DNA from: an archaeon | GTDB taxonomy: Archaea; Thermoproteota; Thermoprotei_A; Marsarchaeales; Marsarchaeaceae | Direction: 5' to 3' | DNA length: 47,626 nt | NCBI GenBank assembly: GCA_021800035.1 | Contig: JAJYZJ010000009.1 | Coordinates: 1-47,626 of the forward strand | Part shown: piece by piece, positions 41,461 to 47,626 of the stretch | Position numbering within the stretch: the stretch's first letter is position 1 | Layout: each line of letters opens with the position of its first letter | The notes under the pieces: generated by a model | Databases searched by the model: none | Told to the model about the DNA's origin: nothing | The model's input: the letters and a program-made list of their open reading frames with translations, nothing else | Made by a program: the position numbers and the translations under genes

Positions 41461-42123
41461 AGCCACAGCCGGGCCGCCCTTCTTGAAGGTTATCCAGGAC
41501 ATATCCAATAATATCACGGAAGGCATCATCCAGAACCTGGCGCCAAGTCGGTCAGATCACGAGCTATTACAGTTAATCTGCGGCACCCTGTCAGTGCATT
41601 ACGGTGAATGTGTGGACTCAGAGGTCATGCGCCATGTACTAGGCTACTGTATCCGCCCATATGTCCCGATATTTTCGGGTGAATTGTTTTTTCGATTTTG
41701 CTAATCGTGAACCCCAAAAGTGATACAGGCGGACTGCGACAAAGCTGCTGGAAAAATCTCGGCTGACCGCCACGCTTAGGAAAAAGCCCGGCGGAACCCA
41801 TGCCCGGCAAGATACTCAAATACCTAGGCAAGGGGCGATTCTTTTAGTTCCGCGATCGTAAGAGGGTTAATCCGAGATGAGCTGTGCCTCGCTGCTGAGG
41901 ATGGGGGAAACCCACTTATATCTGCATTCTAAGCCCTTTTCAATGCTCACCTTCGGCTCCCAGTTTGGCACCCGTCACCGGTGCGAGGTTGGCGTGACAC
42001 GGTCACTGCGGGCGATTGCTACCTACAAGACCACAACTCTTTTTGAGAAAGCGCTGCTGGCCCACACATTCGGTGTCACCGCCAGAGAGCATCGCCGCAA
42101 TTTATTTATGCGCAAATAATCAA
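41461..42123. other. Gap between the two FkbM genes
   Basis: No supported gene. An 80-codon plus-strand frame at 41877-42119 (MSCASLLRMGETHLYLHSKP) has no family look. On the minus strand an AT-rich GCGCATAAATAAATTG near 42105-42120 resembles a TATA box but has no gene behind it. Confidence 0.35.
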
Positions 42124-43026
42124 CTAACGTGAAGTCTCACTTTTGTGCGCCTTTATGATACCCAGAGGTTTCGTAGCCGTGCACTTCACAGTGAATCCAA
42201 CGTGTGAGAGCAAACCTGGAAGATCTCCTGGCCCATCATGATACTCCAGAATGATATCACTAATCTTACGGAACGTTTCTTGCTTTGTGTTTCTGAGAAC
42301 AGAATACTCGCAACCCTCGCAGTCCATCTTAAGCAGGTCTATTCTTGGAAGGCCATATCTCTCTATCAGAGCTTCTAGGGTGGTTGTATTAACTTGGACC
42401 CTATTACCCTGTGCAAAATCCATAACTTTTGACAGACTTTCTGTGGGGCTCAGGGTGGATGCGTTTGGCTGCTCATTGGGTATAAGAAATTCGGCAACGC
42501 CATCTGATGCAGATAATGCTAGATTGAGCGGAACTACCTTTTGTTGTAAGTCATTCATACGGATGTTTTCTTGAGTGAGTTGATAGGACTCAGGGTCTGG
42601 CTCAAGCGCCAAAACCTTTGACGCACCCCTAGCTGCGAAAAATATCGCTGAATCCGCGTTCGACGCGCCCACATCTATGACGTATTCTTTTGGTTCTCTA
42701 CCGTAAACTCCATCCTCAAATATCTCTTGTATATGCCCCAGATCCCACCCTCTTTTGTACCTGCACTTTAGATAAACATCTTTCTTTAAAATTATATGAT
42801 CATCTGTCTGCTCAACGATTTTCCACCCGCGATTCAAAAGGAAGAGCAAGGAGTAAAGGGGGTCCACCTTGATTCTTAGCGTTGTGCCTGACTTTGACTT
42901 AAAGAAGACGTGACCCTTCTTTCCGGCAGTGATGGAGGCAAAAATCAACGTTACAGGGTTCTTGGATTGCTTGAATAATAGCTCCACGTAATTCAGCCCT
43001 GATCGAACAAATTGTTTCAAATTCAA
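42124..43026 (-). CDS. FkbM-family methyltransferase
   Basis: 300 residues. SAM motif I is VIDVGASNADSAIFFAARGA, then SKVLALEPDPESYQLTQENI and KVVPLNLALSASDGVAEFLI. The family signature LIERYGLPRIDLLKMDCEGC with EYSVLRNT is intact, and ISDIILEYHDGPGDL follows. It should O-methylate a sugar or related group in the exopolysaccharide made with the rml genes. It starts 28 bases after rmlA ends, so it is the last gene of that operon. The intact counterpart of the broken gene at 39779-41010, though not a close copy. Confidence 0.85.
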   Translation of the reverse strand: MNLKQFVRSGLNYVELLFKQSKNPVTLIFASITAGKKGHVFFKSKSGTTLRIKVDPLYSLLFLLNRGWKIVEQTDDHIILKKDVYLKCRYKRGWDLGHIQEIFEDGVYGREPKEYVIDVGASNADSAIFFAARGASKVLALEPDPESYQLTQENIRMNDLQQKVVPLNLALSASDGVAEFLIPNEQPNASTLSPTESLSKVMDFAQGNRVQVNTTTLEALIERYGLPRIDLLKMDCEGCEYSVLRNTKQETFRKISDIILEYHDGPGDLPGLLSHVGFTVKCTATKPLGIIKAHKSETSR

Positions 43027-43054
43027 ACTAATTACCTTGGAAACTTTTTCCTAT

Positions 43055-44119
43055 TTAGACTTCAACCTCTGAATAGTCACTTACGTGCAACTTAAGGCTC
43101 TTCTTCGCATTTGAATTAGATTTTATCTTTGCATTCCTTCCAACCAGGCTCTCCTCCAGATTCAAAATTTCTTCTATCGACGTGTTGTCCATTATGATGC
43201 TGTATTCGATGGAGCTTCTCGTTATAATGCAGGAATCGCCTATGCTCGTGTACGGGCCTATGTGAGAATTGATTACTCTGGTATTCCCTCCAATAATGGC
43301 GGGACCCCTTACCGTGCTATTTTCTATAATTGTCCCTTCCCCTATCCTGACCCTTCCTTCTATTCTTGAATTCAACGTCTTCCCATCAATCCTGCTCTGA
43401 ATCCTCTCGTCAAGAATTGTAGCGTTCAGAGCCAATATGTCATTCTTTTTTCCGGTATCGGCCCACCAGCCATCCACGAGTGAATAACCTACCTTGTAGC
43501 CGTCGTCAGTCATCAACTGTATTGCATCTGTGATCTCAAGCTCATTTCTCCAGCTCGGCTTCAGCTTACCAACAATCCTGAAGAATGATGGACTAAAGAA
43601 GTAGACTCCAACAACTGCAAAGTTGGACACGTATTCCTTTGGTTTTTCGACAAGCCTCAAAAGCTTGCCATTTCCATCAAGCTTCGCAACGCCGAAGCGC
43701 TGAGGCTCCTCTACCTCCTTCAATAGTATCATCGAGTCCAGCCTGCCATTGACAAATGATGATGCATATTTCGCAATTCCATGTTGAAAGATATTGTCGC
43801 CCAGGTAGACTACAAAGTCATCTTCGGCAACGAAGTCTTTGCAGAGGCTAACGGCGTGGGCTATCCCCAGAGCCCTACCCTGGTTGATGTAAGTTATTTT
43901 TACCCCAAACCTCGAACCATCGCCGTAGTATTCTCTTACGAGTTCGGGAAAAGTTTCACCCAGTACTATGGCTACCTCCTTTATGCCCAGTGATATGAGG
44001 TCCTCGAGAACGTACTGGGATACGGGCTTGTTTGCTATCGGTATAAGCTGCTTTGGACCTGCGTATGTTAAGGGTCTTAGCCTTGTCCCCTGGCCTCCGT
44101 GGAGTATTATACCCTTCAA
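43055..44119 (-). CDS. rmlA: Glucose-1-phosphate thymidylyltransferase (long archaeal form)
   Basis: Makes dTDP-glucose from dTTP and glucose-1-phosphate, first step of dTDP-rhamnose synthesis. 354 residues. The nucleotide loop is MKGIILHGGQGTRLRPLTYA with GPKQLIPIANKPV; the usual A-G-G is H-G-G. Metal-site VYLGDNIFQHG and sugar-site LVEKPKEYVSNFAVVGVYFF are present. After residue 240 a left-handed beta-helix of hexapeptide-like turns follows (RIEGRVRIGEGTIIENSTVR), as in long archaeal forms. Part of the order rmlB-D-C-A. Confidence 0.92.
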   Translation of the reverse strand: MKGIILHGGQGTRLRPLTYAGPKQLIPIANKPVSQYVLEDLISLGIKEVAIVLGETFPELVREYYGDGSRFGVKITYINQGRALGIAHAVSLCKDFVAEDDFVVYLGDNIFQHGIAKYASSFVNGRLDSMILLKEVEEPQRFGVAKLDGNGKLLRLVEKPKEYVSNFAVVGVYFFSPSFFRIVGKLKPSWRNELEITDAIQLMTDDGYKVGYSLVDGWWADTGKKNDILALNATILDERIQSRIDGKTLNSRIEGRVRIGEGTIIENSTVRGPAIIGGNTRVINSHIGPYTSIGDSCIITRSSIEYSIIMDNTSIEEILNLEESLVGRNAKIKSNSNAKKSLKLHVSDYSEVEV

Positions 44120-44167
44120 GCTACACTGACCATTCCATGAACAATATCGTTGGACATGCTTGGAAGG

Positions 44168-44719
44168 CTATTGATAATTATTCCTTAGCTCGCGAAGAGC
44201 GGGCCATTTCTTATCCTTTTCTGAAATCAACGGGCTATCCACGGGCCATTTGATTCCGAGCTCGGGGTCATTCCATATTATCCCTCCCTCATGGCTTGGC
44301 GCGTAGGAATTGTCAACCGCGTATTCCACTTCAGCCAGGTCGCTCAGAGCAAGGAAGCCATGCGCAAATCCCCTCGGCACGTAAAGCATGTACCTGTTTG
44401 AATCAGATAGGTTGATTGAATAGTATTTCCCACGGGTCTCTGACTCTGCTCTTATATCCACAGCAACATCTAGTATTTCTCCATTCAGGCATCGAACGAG
44501 CTTCGCCTGCTCATAGGGATGGCGCTGAAAATGCAAGCCTCTGAGCACCCCTTTTGAGGACCTACTATGATTCATCTGAACTATATCCATCTTGATTCCT
44601 GCTTCTTCAAAATCCATTCTTGCAAATGTCTCCATGAAGAAACCCCTTTCATCTCCAAACAGTTTGGGCTTGACAATTAGCAATCCATTCAGCGTGGTCT
44701 TCTCAAATGCAAATGGCAT
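44168..44719 (-). CDS. rmlC: dTDP-4-dehydrorhamnose 3,5-epimerase
   Basis: Cupin enzyme that epimerises C3 and C5 of dTDP-4-keto-6-deoxyglucose. 183 residues, standard length. Substrate-binding GDERGFFMETFARMDFEEAG, then SSKGVLRGLHFQRHPYEQAK with the catalytic His, the partner DVAVDIRAES, and PRGFAHGFLALSDLAEVEYA with the proton-donor Tyr region. All landmarks present. Four bases after rmlD and 48 bases before rmlA. Confidence 0.93.
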   Translation of the reverse strand: MPFAFEKTTLNGLLIVKPKLFGDERGFFMETFARMDFEEAGIKMDIVQMNHSRSSKGVLRGLHFQRHPYEQAKLVRCLNGEILDVAVDIRAESETRGKYYSINLSDSNRYMLYVPRGFAHGFLALSDLAEVEYAVDNSYAPSHEGGIIWNDPELGIKWPVDSPLISEKDKKWPALRELRNNYQ

Positions 44720-44723
44720 TATC

Positions 44724-45614
44724 TTACCCCCTCTTCGATGAGTCTAGCTCCTCTTTCAACCTACATAGTGAATCTTTAATCGAGGCTGGTTTTTTCACGA
44801 GAATACTGCTTGCTTTTGTCACGTCAAGTGAGCTGTCTCTTGGCCTAGGAGCATACCAGTTCATTTTGCTCATGTCAACTGGATTGATGAGCGAAGGATT
44901 CAAGGACCATATCCTGCAAAGTTCAAGTGCAAATTCGAGCCTGCTCACTCTGCTTGCACCCGAAAGATGAAGTATCCCCTTTACCCTTCTTTCCAGGCAC
45001 TCTATTATCATCTCTGCCAGGTTTGTGTTAAGTGTCGGAGAAACAAGCTGGTTCGCGGCAACTTTTACTGTTTTACCGGCGCTCAATGAATCAAGGAGCC
45101 AGAGAGCAAAGTTAACTTTTCCAGAGGATGGGGTTGACCCGTAGATAACGCTCGTACGTGCTATAAGGTAATCTGATAGAAGTTCCTTGACAGCCTGCTC
45201 TCCCATTAACTTGGTATGGCCGTAGAAGTTTACGGGGCTCGGGATATCTTCTTCGTTGTAGCTTCCACTTTTCCCGTCGAACACATAATCTGTACTGACA
45301 TAGACGAGATATGCCCCAAGGTTTCTCGCTGACTTTGCGATTGCTCTTGTCGCATCACAGTTTATTGCTTTAGCTAGCTCACGATCCCTTTCACATCTAT
45401 CCACGTCTGTTAGAGCAGCTGTGTGAACAATTGCATCTGGCTCGAGCCTTTCCAAGGTCTCCGCAACCTGATTCTTATTCCTTAAGTCCAAACGAATTGG
45501 AATCCCTGAGGTTGGCGCATGTTGGTCGTAGAGAGAATAGACTTCATGCCCCTTTACCAAAGCGAAAAGAGCCGAACCAAGAAGACCTCCTGCGCCTGTG
45601 ACAGCAAGTTTCAA
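44724..45614 (-). CDS. rmlD: dTDP-4-dehydrorhamnose reductase
   Basis: NAD(P)H-dependent extended short-chain dehydrogenase that gives dTDP-L-rhamnose. 296 residues. Rossmann motif MKLAVTGAGGLLGSALFALV, HTAALTDVDRCERDRELAKA, catalytic Thr in YVSTDYVFDGKSGSYNEED, and the Tyr-x-x-x-Lys pair in NFYGHTKLMGEQAV. Six bases after rmlB, four before rmlC. Complete. Confidence 0.93.
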   Translation of the reverse strand: MKLAVTGAGGLLGSALFALVKGHEVYSLYDQHAPTSGIPIRLDLRNKNQVAETLERLEPDAIVHTAALTDVDRCERDRELAKAINCDATRAIAKSARNLGAYLVYVSTDYVFDGKSGSYNEEDIPSPVNFYGHTKLMGEQAVKELLSDYLIARTSVIYGSTPSSGKVNFALWLLDSLSAGKTVKVAANQLVSPTLNTNLAEMIIECLERRVKGILHLSGASRVSRLEFALELCRIWSLNPSLINPVDMSKMNWYAPRPRDSSLDVTKASSILVKKPASIKDSLCRLKEELDSSKRG

Positions 45615-45620
45615 CCCAGC

Positions 45621-46619
45621 TTACCACTTTATCTTCCAGGGAGTCGGGTGCAGAACCTTTTCACTGGCGAGAGGTTTCCACCATCTTTCATTATTCGTAT
45701 ACCAATCCACGGTCTTCGATAATGCCTCATCAAAAGTATGATTTGGCCTCCATCCGAGCTCATTCCTCATCTTCGAACTGTCAAGGCTGTACCTTAGGTC
45801 ATGCCCGGGTCTGTCTTCGACGTATTCGATGAGAGTATCCGGCTTATTCATAAGTTTCAAGATTGCGGAAACGATATCTGTGTTTTCAAGCTCGTTCCCG
45901 GAGCTGATGTTGTATATTTCTCCAGCCTTTCCCTTATTCAGCACAGTTTCTATGGCTTCGCAATGGTCCTCGACATACATCCAGTCTCTCACGTTCTTAC
46001 CCGTGCCATAAAGAGGAATCTTTAATCCTAGCCTTGCCCGGATAATTGTCTTCGGTATCAGTTTTTCAGGGAACTGAAAGGGTCCAAAGTTATTTGTGCA
46101 TCTTGTGATTATTGCGTCAAGGCCGTAAGTCCTGTGGTAAGAGTGAATCAGCAAGCTCGCGGCAGCCTTTGACGCTGCGTAGGGAGAAGACGGGTTAAGT
46201 GCATCAACTTCCGTGAAGGAGCCCGATCTGATGTCACCGTACTCTTCATCCGTGCCCACATGTACCAGTCTTGCGTCATTTCTGGCTTTCCTCATAGATT
46301 CCAGAATTGAGAAGATACCAAGAATGTTTGTTTTGACGAATTTTTCAGGGCTAGATATGCTTCTATCGACATGAGTCTCTGCTGCGAAGTTTACTATTGC
46401 ATCCAGTTCGCCTACGATTCTCCTGAGGACATTCTCATTCAACACATCGGCTTTGATAAATGTATAGCCAGAAGCTTCTGCTATATCTCCAAGATTTTCT
46501 TGATTCGCACCATACGATAAATTATCTAAACTTATAATTTTTGAATCCTTATTTTTTACGAAGCGTCTGATAAAGTTGCTACCTATAAAGCCCATGCCCC
46601 CCGTTACCAAAATTTTCAC
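45621..46619 (-). CDS. rmlB: dTDP-glucose 4,6-dehydratase
   Basis: Removes water from dTDP-glucose using bound NAD+. 332 residues, from GTG 46619 with AGGTGAT at suitable distance. Rossmann loop LVTGGMGFIGSNFIRRFV, NFAAETHVDRSISSPEKFVK, catalytic Thr-Asp-Glu in VHVGTDEEYGDI, Tyr-x-x-x-Lys in SPYAASKAAASLLIHSY, and NNFGPFQFPEKLIPKTI. All active-site residues are seen. First gene of the operon; promoter within 46620-46737. Confidence 0.95.
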   Translation of the reverse strand: MKILVTGGMGFIGSNFIRRFVKNKDSKIISLDNLSYGANQENLGDIAEASGYTFIKADVLNENVLRRIVGELDAIVNFAAETHVDRSISSPEKFVKTNILGIFSILESMRKARNDARLVHVGTDEEYGDIRSGSFTEVDALNPSSPYAASKAAASLLIHSYHRTYGLDAIITRCTNNFGPFQFPEKLIPKTIIRARLGLKIPLYGTGKNVRDWMYVEDHCEAIETVLNKGKAGEIYNISSGNELENTDIVSAILKLMNKPDTLIEYVEDRPGHDLRYSLDSSKMRNELGWRPNHTFDEALSKTVDWYTNNERWWKPLASEKVLHPTPWKIKW

Positions 46620-46737
46620 TTTGTCATCACCTGGTATCCGCTCTCACCTGCCTTTGAATTTGCGGTATGGCTCATGCAATTGATCGCACAGATATAGGTT
46701 TGCACACGAATTTCTTGATGACCCTGCAACCTTTGCT

Positions 46738-47022
46738 TTACACTTTGTAAATTATTTTTAGCGTCTTATTGGGGTCAAGCTCCCCAGATGGGTCATTAGA
46801 CAGCGAAGCAAGGTCAAGGACTGCGTCAACGCCATGCATGATAGAGGGGTCAAATGTCCTTATGTCATCCCTCACCAATTTCACTCTGTCGGAAATAGGA
46901 GAAAGGATATCCTTGCCAAAAAAGAACCTGTCAAGGCATATCAGGCTGTAACCCTCGGAGACGAGCCTCTCTGCCAGAACAGATCCAATGTAGCCTCCCG
47001 CGCCAGTTAGTAAAACTCTCAC
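46738..47022 (-). pseudogene. Truncated NAD-dependent sugar epimerase/dehydratase
   Basis: 94 residues from GTG 47022: MRVLLTGAGGYIGSVLAERL, VSEGYSLICLDRFFFGKDIL, VKLVRDDIRTFD, VLDLASLSNDPSGELDPNKT. The nucleotide-binding half of an extended SDR is intact, then the frame ends after LKIIYKV at TAA. Normal members are about 300-330 residues and have STDxxYG and YxxxK later, both missing. The remaining 110 bases to rmlB do not restore the protein in any frame. Either deleted or the rest was lost when the rml operon arrived. Confidence 0.65.
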
Positions 47023-47176
47023 TTTTTCTGGCCTCAGGTTAGGATTACACTGTATTTAATCCATTTGCATGGAACAAGGACAAAAATACAAGTGAATTGA
47101 TGGTGAGACATGAAACTTCGCTGTTTCATAACGTGCCTGGGAAGAAGTATAATGCGTGTTTCTCTGTATGATGAGG

Positions 47177-47626
47177 TTATGCTGAAATTCCAGAAACTGG
47201 ATTGATAAGAAGGTGGTAAATTCTGGATAATAATCTCAATACCAAGAGTTTGGTCCTGCGACGAAGTGGCATGTCTTCTGGGTCTGGTGTGGAAATGGTT
47301 CCCTTCCCGAGGACCATTGAGTACAGTGCGATGCCGCGAATGTTAATGTCTTTTTGGTTCATAGGTTTTTTTGCGATTAGGAATACCCCCGGTTCAGGGT
47401 CCTTCTTCAAAGTGATTATTTCAAAATCCGCAAAATTTGTTTCATATCCTCCGGCTCGTACCTCCAGTAGTCATATGGATACGCATGAAAGAGGAATCCC
47501 TTCGAGCGTGTAGTGATATACATATAGCCACCGGGCTTCAGGACATCTTTCATATTGATGATTACTTTTCTCCAGTCCCTTACATGCTCCAGCATCTCTG
47601 TAGAAATGACAACATCGAATGATTCC
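47177..47626 (-). pseudogene. SAM-dependent methyltransferase, 5' end outside window, one frame break
   Basis: Frame 1 reads [40 protein letters not shown] and [18 protein letters not shown], class I methyltransferase motifs (E-x-L-E-H-V, L-K-P-G-G, D-Y-W-R-Y). It then stops at a TAA. The next frame gives [20 protein letters not shown] and KPMNQKDINIRGIALYSMVL to LINPVSGISA, stop at 47177. One extra base in the A4 run (47432-47435 on plus) gives [19 protein letters not shown] and restores one protein. It probably methylates a polysaccharide sugar or end group. N-terminus lies beyond the window. Confidence 0.7.

Overview
The window looks archaeal. Several start codons sit about 25 to 35 bases downstream of TATA-like boxes with little or no leader, other genes carry GGAGG or GAGGTG Shine-Dalgarno sites, and the gene families fit (UPF0175 plus DUF3368 PIN pairs, AbiE pairs, IS66-type transposase debris, N4/N6 DNA methylases, rml genes next to FkbM methyltransferases). 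Base composition is near 50 percent GC. I cannot fix the phylum; an uncultivated Nitrososphaeria-like or Thermoplasmata-like archaeon is a guess.

Layout. 1-3764 is a dipeptide/oligopeptide ABC transporter operon (permeases DppB and DppC, ATPases DppD and DppF). 4207-5838 holds an HNH-like remnant and an MFS transporter. 6102-8042 is a class III nucleotidyl cyclase fused to TolB-like and TPR domains. 8141-9502 is gene debris (GNAT, secreted protein). 9673-10699 is a minus-strand operon with a RelE/ParE-type toxin and three small upstream genes. 11557-14216 is a sulfur-anion transport locus (YeeE/YedE, a two-helix protein, TauE/SafE, and a remnant of a second YeeE). 14240-14937 is a VapBC-like pair with a nonsense codon in each gene. 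15260-16384 pairs an ArsR-type regulator with an M48 peptidase that has lost its frame. 16695-17654 is ATPase and unknown pseudogene debris.

17805-31328 is an accessory region: a full AbiE type IV toxin-antitoxin pair with a palindromic operator, a UPF0175/DUF3368 toxin-antitoxin pair, transposase debris, several unrecognised genes, and a second AbiE locus with an intact antitoxin but a toxin cut to 50 residues. It also has a possible integrase tail, SnoaL-like and TfoX-like genes, and two 142-143 bp direct repeats 10.9 kb apart. 31537-36104 is a restriction-modification island: two divergent DNA methyltransferases and a PD-(D/E)XK endonuclease, flanked by two copies of a 20 bp semi-palindrome. 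36178-39659 holds membrane and HEAT-like proteins of unknown role and an HTH regulator. 39779-47626 is a surface-polysaccharide locus: two FkbM methyltransferases (one with a (CCCACT)15 microsatellite inside its domain), the dTDP-rhamnose operon rmlB-D-C-A, a truncated epimerase and a partial SAM methyltransferase.

Two patterns cut across the window. First, at least seven genes lose frame by exactly one missing base, six of them at homopolymer runs, which points to assembly error as much as to biology. Second, a separate set of conserved frames contains in-frame stop codons, which looks like real decay in the accessory regions.
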